A stretch of DNA of 64,000 bases, taken from NCBI RefSeq assembly GCF_002043005.1, contig NZ_CP020330.1, positions 4,358,001-4,422,000 of the forward strand, in the 5' to 3' direction. Below the pieces are notes generated by a model, which searched no databases, was not told the DNA's origin, and saw nothing but the letters and a program-made list of their open reading frames with translations. The translations under genes were made by a program, and so were the position numbers. The DNA comes from Martelella mediterranea DSM 17316 (GTDB lineage Bacteria > Pseudomonadota > Alphaproteobacteria > Rhizobiales > Rhizobiaceae). Below are positions 56,192 to 64,000 of this stretch, piece by piece. Each line of letters begins with the position of its first letter. Positions within the stretch are counted from its first letter, which is position 1.

Positions 56192-56206
56192 TTGCCTTTT
56201 CATTCT
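56192..56206 (+). promoter_or_regulatory. Degenerate SOS-box candidate before imuA
   Basis: GTTG-N7-ATTC, two mismatches from the alphaproteobacterial LexA box GTTC-N7-GTTC, 26 nt before the imuA start. Because imuA-imuB-dnaE2 cassettes are normally LexA-controlled, I note it with low weight. Confidence 0.3.
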
Positions 56207-56232
56207 CATCCGATCCGCTATATCATCGTCTC

Positions 56233-56814
56233 ATGCAGGATGCGTTTTCGACCATATTTCCGCTCCAGCGCGGCCGGGTGCATGACGCCTCCGGCCCCGG
56301 CGCCCCTTTCTTTGCGGCAGCCCTTGCCGGCATGACCGGCGGCACTGTGCTGTGGATCAAGCCGGCATGGTTTGCCGAGGAGATCAATCCGGTAGCGTTT
56401 TCGGCCTTTTTCGACCCGCGCGATATCATCCTGGCGCGCACCGCCGACCAGACGGAAACGCTGGCCGCCGCCGAAGAAGGCCTGCGTTCGGGCGCCGTCG
56501 GCCTCGTCGTCATGGAGGTGGACAAGCCGGTCGAGCTCACCCCCGGCCGCCGCCTGCAGCTTGCCGCCGAAAGCGGCCGCAGCATCGGCCTTTCGCTGCA
56601 TCCCGAAGGCGCCGGCAATCAGGCGGCGACCACGCGCTGGCTCTGCAAACCGCTGTTTTCGGCTTCCGACTCGACTCTGCAGGAATGGTCGATTATAAAG
56701 AACAAAGCAGGAACAAATAACAGTTGGGCAGTGCGGTGGGATGAAACGGCGCGTCGTATCCATATGGTTTCAGAGACTGCCGAGCGAGCGGGTTCTAAGG
56801 GCCCGCCCGGTTGA
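56233..56814 (+). CDS. imuA: ImuA-like SOS mutagenesis accessory protein (short form)
   Basis: A 193-residue protein in the imuA position, directly before imuB and dnaE2, and overlapping imuB by 74 nt. The RecA-like core is reduced: FFAAALAGMTGGTVLWIKPAW aligns with the region where RecA-type proteins carry Walker A, but there is no G-x-x-x-x-G-K. LRSGAVGLVVMEV resembles the Walker B strand. Length is short for ImuA. ImuA and ImuB load and assist DnaE2 in translesion synthesis. The assignment rests on cassette order plus weak resemblance. Confidence 0.72.
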   Translation: MQDAFSTIFPLQRGRVHDASGPGAPFFAAALAGMTGGTVLWIKPAWFAEEINPVAFSAFFDPRDIILARTADQTETLAAAEEGLRSGAVGLVVMEVDKPVELTPGRRLQLAAESGRSIGLSLHPEGAGNQAATTRWLCKPLFSASDSTLQEWSIIKNKAGTNNSWAVRWDETARRIHMVSETAERAGSKGPPG

Positions 56815-58210
56815 TGGCCCGTTCGCCGTCACGCTGAACGAGGGCAATCACGACCGGCTTTACGACCTCAACCGGGAGGCCGAGGGCCAGGGGCTGGAGC
56901 GCGGCATGGGGCTTGCCGATGCCCGCGCCTATGTGCCGGACCTCGTCACCCGTCCCGCCGATATCGATGCCGACCGACGCTTCCTCACCATGCTCGCCCG
57001 CTGGGCGACGCGCTATACGCCCCATGCCGGGCTCGACGGCGAAGACGGGCTGGTGCTCGACATCACCGGCGCATCCCACCTTTTCGGCGGCGAAGCGGCG
57101 ATGCTTGAGGACATGAAGGAGCGGCTTGCCCGCGCCCGGCTTTCCGCGAAGATCGGCATCGCCGACACGCGCGGCGCGGCCTGGGCGCTGGCCCATTTCG
57201 CCCCCGGCATTGCGCCCCCGGGCAAGACCAGCGCAGCACTCGGCCCGCTTTCGGTCTCGGCGCTCCGCATCGACGACAAGACCGCAACCGCCCTGAAACG
57301 CCTCGGCCTCAACACCATTGCCGACATGACGGCCCTGCCCCGCGCCACGCTCGCCCGCCGCTTCGACATGGCGCTGATCGAACGACTCGAACAGGCGCTC
57401 GGGACACGCGGCGAGGCCGTCTCGCCGCTTTCCGAGCCGCCGCATTACGGTGTGCGGATGAGTTTTCCCGAACCGATCGGCCTTGTGGATGACGTGATGG
57501 CCGCCCTTTCCCGCCTGTTGGACACGCTCTGCCTGCGGCTGAAGAACCGGGAAGCAGGCGCGCGGGCCATTATGCTCTCGGTGGAGCGCGTCGACCAGAC
57601 CCGACAGAATGTCACCCTCCGCCTCGCCCGCCCGATGCGCGAGGCACCCCGGATCCTGCGCCTGTTCGAACGCCCGGTCGGCGAGATCGACGCCGGCTTC
57701 GGCATCGAGCGGATCCGGCTCGAAGCCCTCGATGTGGAAGTCCTGCCCGCCGAGCAGATCGGCGAAGGCGGGCTGGTGGAGGGCGAGGCGCTGGACGATC
57801 TCGTCACAAGGCTTGGCGCGCGCATCGGGCTTGATAACATCGTCCGCTTCCAGCCGGTCGCCAGCCATATTCCCGAACGCGGCTTCACCGAGAACCCCGC
57901 CGCCTATGGCAGGGTGGATACCGAATGGCGCATGGATCATCCCCGCCCCTTGCGCATGTTCGCCCCCGAGCCGGTGACGAGCGACGCCGCCCGCCGCCCG
58001 CCCTCGCGGTTTTCCTGGCGGCGCATGCGGTTCGAGACGGCGGCAAGCTGCGGACCGGAGCGGATCGCCCCGGAATGGTGGCGGCCGGACGAGGCCTGGC
58101 GCACAGGCCTGCGCGATTACTGGCGGGTGGAAACCCGCCAGGGGCTGAGGCTGTGGATGTTTCACACCCCGCAGACCCCCGGCTGGTTCGTCCATGGCCT
58201 GTTCGCGTGA
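56741..58210 (+). CDS. imuB: ImuB, catalytically dead Y-family polymerase-like protein
   Basis: A 489-residue Y-family (DinB-like) protein that works as an adaptor in DnaE2-dependent mutagenesis. The first catalytic Asp is missing from the N-terminal strand (VVSIWFQRLPSE). The acidic pair of the palm is replaced (LVLDITGASHLFGG instead of S-I-D-E), which marks ImuB. The fingers/thumb and little-finger regions are present. It overlaps imuA by 74 nt and precedes dnaE2 by 9 nt. Confidence 0.92.
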   Translation: MKRRVVSIWFQRLPSERVLRARPVDGPFAVTLNEGNHDRLYDLNREAEGQGLERGMGLADARAYVPDLVTRPADIDADRRFLTMLARWATRYTPHAGLDGEDGLVLDITGASHLFGGEAAMLEDMKERLARARLSAKIGIADTRGAAWALAHFAPGIAPPGKTSAALGPLSVSALRIDDKTATALKRLGLNTIADMTALPRATLARRFDMALIERLEQALGTRGEAVSPLSEPPHYGVRMSFPEPIGLVDDVMAALSRLLDTLCLRLKNREAGARAIMLSVERVDQTRQNVTLRLARPMREAPRILRLFERPVGEIDAGFGIERIRLEALDVEVLPAEQIGEGGLVEGEALDDLVTRLGARIGLDNIVRFQPVASHIPERGFTENPAAYGRVDTEWRMDHPRPLRMFAPEPVTSDAARRPPSRFSWRRMRFETAASCGPERIAPEWWRPDEAWRTGLRDYWRVETRQGLRLWMFHTPQTPGWFVHGLFA

Positions 58211-58219
58211 GGTCCGACC

Positions 58220-61200
58220 ATGGATTATGCCGAGTTATGCGTCACCACCAATTTCACCTTCCTCACCGGTGCCTCGCATCCGGAGGAGATGGTGATCCGC
58301 GCCGCCGAACTGGACCTTGCGGCCATCGCCATCACCGACCGCAATTCACTTGCCGGCGTGGTCCGCGCCTTCCGGGCGCTGAAGGAAATCAGACGCAAGA
58401 TCGAGAAGCAGGCCGAGGAACAATCGATCCGGCTTTCGACCCATATCGATCCCTCGTCGCGCCAGCCGGCCGGCGATGCCCGCGCCATCCCTCTGCCGCC
58501 CATCCGCCGCCTGCCGCGCCTGATCGTCGGCTGCCGGCTGGTGCTGGCCGACAGCCCCGTCGATTTCGTGGCGCTGCCGAAGGACAAGCCGGCCTATCAG
58601 AAACTCGTGCGGCTCCTGAGCCTCGGCAAGCGCCGCGCGCAAAAGGGCGAATGCCTGCTTTACCTCCGCGACATGCTGGAATGGGCCGATGGCTCCATCC
58701 TGATCGCGCTGCCCCAGGGGCTGGAGAACAGGGCGGAGGCGACAGACCATATCACCCAGGCGCACCGCCGCTTTCCCGGCCACGTCTTCACCGGCGCGGC
58801 CCCGCGCTATGACGGCTCCGATGCCGCCTGGTTTGCCGCCCTCACCGCCCTTTCACACAAGACCGGCGCGCCGATGGTCGCCGTTGGCGACGTGCTGATG
58901 CACCACGCCAGCCGCCGCCAGCTCGCCGATGTGCTGACCTGCATGCGCCATCACATCACCATTGATGCGATCGGCCACCTTGCGCTGCCAAATGCCGAGC
59001 GGCGGCTGAAGCCGGCGCAGGAAATGGCGGATATTTTCCGCGATCATCCCGCCGCCATCCGCCGCACGCTGGAGATCACCGCGCGCCTCACCTTCGAGCT
59101 GACCGAGCTTTCCTACAACTATCCCGCCGAGGTCGCCCATGGCGTGGCGCCGCAGGCCCGCCTTGCCCGCCTCACCTGGGAGGGGTTGAGGCGGCGCAAT
59201 CCCGAAGGCATTCCGGCACGCAACCGGGAGCTTGCGGAAAAGGAGCTGGCGCTGGTCGGCGAGCTCGGCTACGCCGCCTATTTCCTCACCGTCCACGACA
59301 TCATCGCCTTTGCGCGCAGCAAGGGCATTCTGTGTCAGGGGCGCGGCTCGGCGGCCAACTCCATCCTCTGCTATGCGCTCGGCATCACCGATGTGAAGCC
59401 GGAGATGATCGGCATGGTGTTCGAGCGCTTCGTCTCCCGCCATCGCGGCGAGCCACCCGATATCGACGTCGATTTCGAGCATGAAGAACGCGAGAAGGTG
59501 ATCCAGTACATCTACAAGACATATGGCCGCGACCATGCCGGGCTCTGCGCCACCGTGATCCATTTCCGCTCGCGCGCGGCGATCCGCGAGGTCGGCAAGG
59601 TGATGGGCCTGTCGAACGATGTCACCGCCGCCCTTTCCGGCCAGATCTGGGGTATTTCCAGCAAGGGCGCCGAACCGGAACGGCTGAAGGAGGTCGGCCT
59701 TGATCCTTCCGATCGCCGGCTCGCCCAGACCATTCGCCTGATCGGCGAAATCATCGACTTTCCCCGGCACCTGTCGCAGCATGTCGGCGGCTTCGTCATT
59801 ACCGAGGATCGGCTGGACGAGCTCTGTCCGATCGAGAACGCGGCGATGGAAGACCGCACCGTGATCGAATGGGACAAGGACGATATCGATGCGCTCAACA
59901 TCCTCAAGGTCGATGTCCTGAGCCTTGGCATGCTGACCTGTCTACAGAAATGCTTCGGCCTGCTGACCCAGCATTACAACCGTCCGCTTACCATAGCCGA
60001 GGTTCCTCAGGACGACGAAGCCACCTACGACATGCTCTGCGCCGCCGATGCCATCGGCGTGTTCCAGGTGGAAAGCCGGGCCCAGATGAACTTCCTGCCG
60101 CGCATGCAGCCGCGTGAATTCTACGACCTCGTCATCGAAGTCGCGATCGTGCGCCCCGGCCCGATCCAGGGGGGCATGGTGCAGCCCTATATCCGGCGGC
60201 GGCTGGGGCATGAAAAGGTCACCTATCCGAAGGAGGAACTCCGCGGCGTTCTCGAAAAGACCAAGGGCGTACCGCTGTTCCAGGAACAGGCGATGCTGAT
60301 CGCCGTGGTTGCCGCTGGGTTTTCGCCGGAGGATGCCGACCGGCTGCGCCGCTCGCTCGCAAGCTTCCGCCAGATGGGCACGATCGGTGAATTCGAGGAA
60401 CAATTCATCAACGGCATGCTCAAAAATGACTACGAGCTTGATTTCGCCCAGCGCTGCTTCGCCCAGATCAAGGGCTTTGCCGATTACGGTTTTCCCGAAA
60501 GCCATGCGGCCGCCTTCGCCATGCTCACCTATGTCTCGGCCTGGCTGAAATGCCATTATCCGGCGGCCTTCGCCTGCGCGCTGCTGAATTCGCAGCCGAT
60601 GGGCTTTTACGCGCCGGCCCAGATCGTCCGCGATGCCCGCGAGCATCAGGTCGAGGTGCGGCCCATCTCGGTCAATCACAGCGCCTGGGACTGCACGCTG
60701 GAGCGCCGCGCCGATGGCGCCTATGCGCTGCGGCTCGGCTTCCGCCAGATCAAGGGGCTGAAGCAGGAGGATGCCGTCTGGCTGGAGAACGCGCGCGGCA
60801 ACGGCTACCAGACGCCGGAAGACGTGTGGCTGCGCGCAGGCCTGATGCCGGCGGTGCTGGAGCGCCTTGCCGAGGCCGACGCCTTCGCCGATGCCGGCCT
60901 GTCGCGCCGCGATGCGCTGTGGCGGGTGAAGGCGATCCGCGCGCCAAAACCGCTGCCGCTTTTCAACGACCCGATCGACGGCGAGCATATCAGCGAACCG
61001 GATGTGATCCTGCCGACGATGAATCTCGGCGAACAGGTGGTGGAGGATTATGTCGCGACCCGCATGAGCCTGCGCGCCCACCCGATGGAGCTGCTGCGCC
61101 CTAAAATGCCCGGCCTGACGCTGCATTCGGCGCTGGCGACAACGCCGCTGCGGCGCGTCAGCGTCTCAGGCCTCGTCATCACCCGCCAGCGCCCCGGCAC

Positions 61201-61543
61201 GGCCTCCGGCGTCATCTTCCTGACGCTGGAAGACGAAACCGGCGTCTCCAACGTCGTCGTGTGGAAAAAGGTCTATGAACGCTTCCGCCGCACGGTGATG
61301 GGCGGCAGGCTGCTGAAGGTCACCGGCAAATTACAGCGCGAAGGCGTGGTCGTCCACGTGATCGCCGAAACCATCGAGGATTGCTCCTGGCGCCTCTCCG
61401 AACTCGGCCACCCGATGGACGACGCCATCGGCATCACCGATCCAAAGGCCGACGACACGCCGCGCCGCCCGAAACTCCAGCCCCGCGCCCACCACCCGCG
61501 GGAGCAGGCGAAACGGTTGTTCCCGAGCCGGGATTTTCATTGA
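58220..61543 (+). CDS. dnaE2: Error-prone DNA polymerase III alpha-like, DnaE2
   Basis: A 1107-residue C-family polymerase. The PHP domain begins at the N-terminus (ELCVTTNFTFLTGASHPEE). The palm has PDIDVDFEHEER near residues 412-422, supplying two catalytic Asp, and KVDVLSLGMLT near 562 supplies the third. The tandem helix-hairpin-helix and OB-fold follow in the C-terminal third, and the tau-binding domain of DnaE1 is absent, as in DnaE2. It performs SOS translesion synthesis with ImuA and ImuB, encoded just upstream. The C-terminus is basic and Pro-rich. Confidence 0.95.
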   Translation: MDYAELCVTTNFTFLTGASHPEEMVIRAAELDLAAIAITDRNSLAGVVRAFRALKEIRRKIEKQAEEQSIRLSTHIDPSSRQPAGDARAIPLPPIRRLPRLIVGCRLVLADSPVDFVALPKDKPAYQKLVRLLSLGKRRAQKGECLLYLRDMLEWADGSILIALPQGLENRAEATDHITQAHRRFPGHVFTGAAPRYDGSDAAWFAALTALSHKTGAPMVAVGDVLMHHASRRQLADVLTCMRHHITIDAIGHLALPNAERRLKPAQEMADIFRDHPAAIRRTLEITARLTFELTELSYNYPAEVAHGVAPQARLARLTWEGLRRRNPEGIPARNRELAEKELALVGELGYAAYFLTVHDIIAFARSKGILCQGRGSAANSILCYALGITDVKPEMIGMVFERFVSRHRGEPPDIDVDFEHEEREKVIQYIYKTYGRDHAGLCATVIHFRSRAAIREVGKVMGLSNDVTAALSGQIWGISSKGAEPERLKEVGLDPSDRRLAQTIRLIGEIIDFPRHLSQHVGGFVITEDRLDELCPIENAAMEDRTVIEWDKDDIDALNILKVDVLSLGMLTCLQKCFGLLTQHYNRPLTIAEVPQDDEATYDMLCAADAIGVFQVESRAQMNFLPRMQPREFYDLVIEVAIVRPGPIQGGMVQPYIRRRLGHEKVTYPKEELRGVLEKTKGVPLFQEQAMLIAVVAAGFSPEDADRLRRSLASFRQMGTIGEFEEQFINGMLKNDYELDFAQRCFAQIKGFADYGFPESHAAAFAMLTYVSAWLKCHYPAAFACALLNSQPMGFYAPAQIVRDAREHQVEVRPISVNHSAWDCTLERRADGAYALRLGFRQIKGLKQEDAVWLENARGNGYQTPEDVWLRAGLMPAVLERLAEADAFADAGLSRRDALWRVKAIRAPKPLPLFNDPIDGEHISEPDVILPTMNLGEQVVEDYVATRMSLRAHPMELLRPKMPGLTLHSALATTPLRRVSVSGLVITRQRPGTASGVIFLTLEDETGVSNVVVWKKVYERFRRTVMGGRLLKVTGKLQREGVVVHVIAETIEDCSWRLSELGHPMDDAIGITDPKADDTPRRPKLQPRAHHPREQAKRLFPSRDFH

Positions 61544-61602
61544 GTTTTCATCCGATACCGGGGCATGAAATAGCCCGGCGCAGCCATGAAAGGACGAAAA
61601 AC

Positions 61603-62100
61603 TTGAAAACCCTTATCGCTTTCGCGGGCCTGCCCGGCACGGGCAAGAGCACCATTGCCAGGGCGCTTTCGGCCAAGACCGGCGCGGTCTATCTTCGTGT
61701 CGATGAAATCGAGACCATCATGCTGGCGCATGCTCCCGACCGGGATATCGGATCGGAGAGCTATGAGATTCTCGCCGCACTCGCGACCTCCAATCTCGCC
61801 CTCGGCCATACCGTGATCACCGATTGCGTGAACCCCTGGGCGCTTACGAGAGAGATGTTCGCGGAGGCTGCCGCGCGGGCCGATGCCCGCTTTCTGGGGG
61901 TCGAGATCATCTGTTCCGATCCCGCCATCCACCGTCTGCGCGTCGAAGAACGCCCGATCGATATCCCCGGCTGGAAGAAGCCCACTTGGCAGGACGTGAT
62001 CGCGCGCGACTACGCAGGCTGGTCCATCGCCGATATCCGCATCGACACCGCCGGAAGCAGCGTCGAACAGGCCGTTTCGCAAATCATATCAAATCTTTGA
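61603..62100 (+). CDS. Small P-loop kinase-like ATPase (AAA_33)
   Basis: A 165-residue P-loop protein: Walker A GLPGTGKST at residues 9-17, then YLRVDEIETI and a Walker-B-like TVITDCVN. Late basic residues in HRLRVEERPID resemble the lid of small kinases. It falls in the AAA_33 group, which includes kinases of small metabolites and zeta-type enzymes. The only well-placed start is TTG 61603, with AAAGGA 9 nt before it. The reading frame extends farther upstream but overlaps the end of dnaE2. Substrate unknown. Confidence 0.78.
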   Translation: MKTLIAFAGLPGTGKSTIARALSAKTGAVYLRVDEIETIMLAHAPDRDIGSESYEILAALATSNLALGHTVITDCVNPWALTREMFAEAAARADARFLGVEIICSDPAIHRLRVEERPIDIPGWKKPTWQDVIARDYAGWSIADIRIDTAGSSVEQAVSQIISNL

Positions 62101-62135
62101 GGCATCAGACCGGAAGCGGGGCCGGACACGACACC

Positions 62136-62783
62136 TCAATACATCGACTTCCGGTAGCTCTCCTCAAGCCCCTCATCCAACGTCTTCATCTCCTCCGGAT
62201 CTTCCGGCGCGGCGTCGATCTGGTCGAGGATGATCTTCACCAGCGAGGGCATTTCGCTGCGGTCCTGGCGGCTTTCCGGGTCCCAGAGTTTCGAGCGGCG
62301 GAAGGCCTTGGCGCAGTGCAGGAAAACCTCCTCCACATGGACCGCGATCGCGGTCAGCGGCAGGCGGTCCTTGACCGCAAGCAGCGCGAGCAGGTCGGGA
62401 TCGTGGGTGATCACGGCCCGGCCGTTGATCCGCAGCGTGTCATCGAAGCCCGGCACCATGAAGATCAGGCCGACCGAAGGATTGGCGAGGATGTTCGACT
62501 GGGTATCGAGCCGGTTGTTGCCGGGCCGGTCGGGTATCAGCAGCGTCCTGTCATCCAGCACCTTCACGAACCCGCGCGGATCGCCGCGCGGGCTGACATC
62601 CGCCCGGCCATCGGCCGCCTGGGTGCCGATACAGAGAAACGGCGAGCGCGCGATGAAATCGATCGCATGCCGGTCGAGCCGCGGCAGGGATTTCTTCGCC
62701 GCAAGGTCGTGCGTCGCCGGAAACAGGGATCGCAGTTCCTGTTCGTCCGCTATCAGGAATTCCGGTTTCAATGCGCCCGCCAT
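62136..62783 (-). CDS. PPOX-class FMN-binding protein (MSMEG_1061 type)
   Basis: A 215-residue flavoprotein of the pyridoxamine-5'-phosphate-oxidase-like fold. The core reads SPFLCIGTQAADGRADVSPRGDPRGFV, then LLIPDRPGNNRLDTQSNILANPSVGLIF, which carries the FMN-phosphate-binding residues. The subgroup is annotated as MSMEG_1061 family; its reaction is not established. It stands alone, convergent with the kinase-like gene with 35 nt between. Confidence 0.85.
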   Translation of the reverse strand: MAGALKPEFLIADEQELRSLFPATHDLAAKKSLPRLDRHAIDFIARSPFLCIGTQAADGRADVSPRGDPRGFVKVLDDRTLLIPDRPGNNRLDTQSNILANPSVGLIFMVPGFDDTLRINGRAVITHDPDLLALLAVKDRLPLTAIAVHVEEVFLHCAKAFRRSKLWDPESRQDRSEMPSLVKIILDQIDAAPEDPEEMKTLDEGLEESYRKSMY

Positions 62784-62849
62784 AGCCTCGTCCTCCGCTC
62801 ATATCGAAACCATGGATGACGGGCGAAGGCCGTTTTTACAAGAAAAAAA

Positions 62850-62881
62850 CGCCCCCGGCCGACGAGCAACAGGCGGGGGCG
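62850..62881 (-). terminator. ribH terminator
   Basis: On the minus strand CGCCCCC pairs with GGGGGCG and is followed by TTTTTTTCT, 12 nt after the ribH stop. It is likely intrinsic and ends the riboflavin genes. Confidence 0.85.
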
Positions 62882-62892
62882 GTTGACAGCAC

Positions 62893-63333
62893 TCAGGCCG
62901 CTGCGACCTTCGCCAGAGCGTCCAGGGCCTCCACGCAGGCGGCGGCAGCCTCGCGGCCCTTGTTGTGCTCGTCGTCACCCGAGCGGTCGAAAGCCTGGAA
63001 GGCGGTGTAGGTGGTGAGGATGCCGAAGGTGACGGGCATTTCGGTTTCGAGCGAGACCTGCATCAGGCCGTGAGCAGCGGCTTCCGAGATATATTCGAAA
63101 TGGGCCGTCTCGCCTTTGATCACCGCGCCGATGCAGACGACGCCTGCGAATTTTCCCGTTTGGGCAAGCTTCTTGGCGACCAGCGGGATTTCGAAGGCGC
63201 CCGGCACGTCGAAGATATCGGCGTCGGAAACCGGCGCGCCGCGTTCGGCAAGCTCGGCCTTTGCGCCGTTCAGAAGGCCGGTGGTGACCTTTTCGTTGAA
63301 GCGGGAGATGACGATGGCGATGCGATGGGACAC
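62893..63333 (-). CDS. ribH: 6,7-dimethyl-8-ribityllumazine synthase
   Basis: A 146-residue lumazine synthase for the penultimate step of riboflavin synthesis (condensation of dihydroxybutanone phosphate with the ribitylaminouracil). GAVIKGETAHFEYISEAAAHGLM carries the phosphate-binding and catalytic His. FEIPLVAKKLA near residue 48 is the usual substrate-pocket strand. Length fits the family. It lies 47 nt downstream of the ribBA gene. A strong terminator follows. Confidence 0.94.
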   Translation of the reverse strand: MSHRIAIVISRFNEKVTTGLLNGAKAELAERGAPVSDADIFDVPGAFEIPLVAKKLAQTGKFAGVVCIGAVIKGETAHFEYISEAAAHGLMQVSLETEMPVTFGILTTYTAFQAFDRSGDDEHNKGREAAAACVEALDALAKVAAA

Positions 63334-63380
63334 GCTGTTTTCCTTTCAGTGTCAAGATGTGCCGGAACAGGCAGGCGGGC

Positions 63381-64000
63381 TCAGTTCGGCAGAAGGTGGC
63401 CGAACTTCTCGCGCTTGGCCGCCAGATAGGTTTCGTTATGTGGGTTGGTTGCGATGATCAGTGGCAACCGTTTTTCAACCGTCAGCCCGCAGCGGGCGAG
63501 CGCCTCGGGCTTTGCCGGATTGTTGGACAATAGCTGCAGCCTTGAGACGCCGAGGCTCTTGAGGATATGGGCGGCGGTATAATATTGCCGGGCATCGGCC
63601 GGCAGGCCGAGCGCCAGATTGGCCGCGTGGGTATCGAGCCCTTGTTCCTGAAGGCCATAGGCGCGGATCTTGTTGGCAAGGCCGATGCCCCTGCCCTCCT
63701 GCCCGCGCAGATAGACCACGACGCCGCCCTTCTCCCCGATCAGCGCCATGCTTTCTGCAAGCTGATCGCCGCAATCGCAGCGCAGCGAACCGAACACGTC
63801 GCCGGTCAGGCATTCCGAATGCACCCGCACCAGCGGGCTTGCCGAAAGCGGGCCCTTGACCAGCGCCAGATGCTCCACGCCGTCGACCCTGCTCGTGAAG
63901 GCATGGACCTTGAACGCGCCATGCGCGACGGGCAGGTTGGCCGCCGCGACCTCGTCAACGAGGATTTCGGTTCGCATGCGGTATTCGGCAAGGTCGGCAA
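63381..64000 (-). CDS. ribBA: GTP cyclohydrolase II domain, probably C-terminal half of RibBA (partial)
   Basis: The frame runs off the right edge. The visible 206 residues are a GTP cyclohydrolase II domain: the SECLTGDVFGSLRCDCG zinc cluster region, then GQEGRGIGLANKIRAYGLQEQG and NNPAK. Just before MRTEILVD the frame reads ADLAEYR, like the linker of RibB-RibA fusions, so the internal ATG 63977 is probably not the start and a RibB-type domain should lie outside. If ATG 63977 is the start, this is a stand-alone RibA of normal length. It opens the riboflavin pathway from GTP, before ribH. Confidence 0.85.
   Translation of the reverse strand, partial: ADLAEYRMRTEILVDEVAAANLPVAHGAFKVHAFTSRVDGVEHLALVKGPLSASPLVRVHSECLTGDVFGSLRCDCGDQLAESMALIGEKGGVVVYLRGQEGRGIGLANKIRAYGLQEQGLDTHAANLALGLPADARQYYTAAHILKSLGVSRLQLLSNNPAKPEALARCGLTVEKRLPLIIATNPHNETYLAAKREKFGHLLPN

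Noticed and set aside
61381..61602. Longer N-terminus for the P-loop kinase-like protein
   Set aside because: It would overlap the last 160 bp of dnaE2 and reads as a Pro/Arg-rich out-of-frame shadow; the TTG at 61603 has a good ribosome-binding site.

Overview
The window reads as chromosomal DNA of a Hyphomicrobiales (Rhizobiales) alphaproteobacterium, probably Rhizobiaceae-like (Hoeflea/Martelella neighbourhood is an inference, not shown). Supporting signs are the high GC, a Rhizobiales-type porin, Irr next to fabA-fabB-fabI, FzlA between uppP and queG, an imuA-imuB-dnaE2 cassette, a SAM-II riboswitch before metA, and five copies of a RIME-like palindromic intergenic repeat.

Layout. 1-2.7 kb: tail of an unknown gene, then a leftward overlapping trio (DUF1285, Nudix hydrolase, CCA-adding enzyme). 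2.8-9.6 kb: rightward MoxR ATPase - DUF58 - BatA/DUF4159 - membrane protein operon. 9.9-14.3 kb: acetyltransferase, glutathionyl-hydroquinone reductase, phosphoesterase, TetR regulator and a small membrane protein. 14.3-17.5 kb: leuA behind a 41-codon leader peptide with a Leu run, and benE. 17.9-23.8 kb: rimP-nusA-ylxR-infB behind a leader terminator. 24-31.7 kb: MFS exporter, lytic transglycosylase, DUF805, uppP, fzlA, queG and an epimerase. 31.8-33 kb: a decayed IS481-like element. 33-36.3 kb: TPR lipoprotein, leucyl aminopeptidase, NlpC/P60. 36.4-37.7 kb: an IS110-family element inside a RIME-like repeat. 37.7-40.7 kb: copA and copZ with a CueR-type operator. 40.8-44.4 kb: LysE exporter, metA, aldose epimerase, YdcF. 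44.4-47.8 kb: irr and fabA-fabB-fabI. 48.4-56.2 kb: porin, hydrolase, membrane-bound AraC regulator, ada-type repair pair, MFS exporter, and a divergent AraC/SDR pair. 56.2-61.5 kb: imuA-imuB-dnaE2. 61.6-64 kb: P-loop kinase, PPOX-family flavoprotein, ribH and the 3' part of ribBA.

Most striking signal. The IS110 element (about 36491-37626) can be delimited to the base, because an uninterrupted copy of its target repeat lies at 9.7-9.9 kb. Its 180-nt non-coding left end carries a candidate bridge RNA. One loop holds two segments matching the left and right halves of the actual target. A second loop holds a 9-nt perfect match to the element's own right end and a short match to its left end. 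Both junctions share a CT core. IS110 bridge RNAs are known; this one, with its RIME-like target, looks readable directly from sequence.

Other regulatory DNA: SAM-II riboswitch plus terminator before metA, leu leader, CueR operator, rimP leader terminator, and strong terminators after infB, fabI, porin and ribH. I recognised no rRNA, tRNA or CRISPR array, but tRNAs were not searched for computationally.
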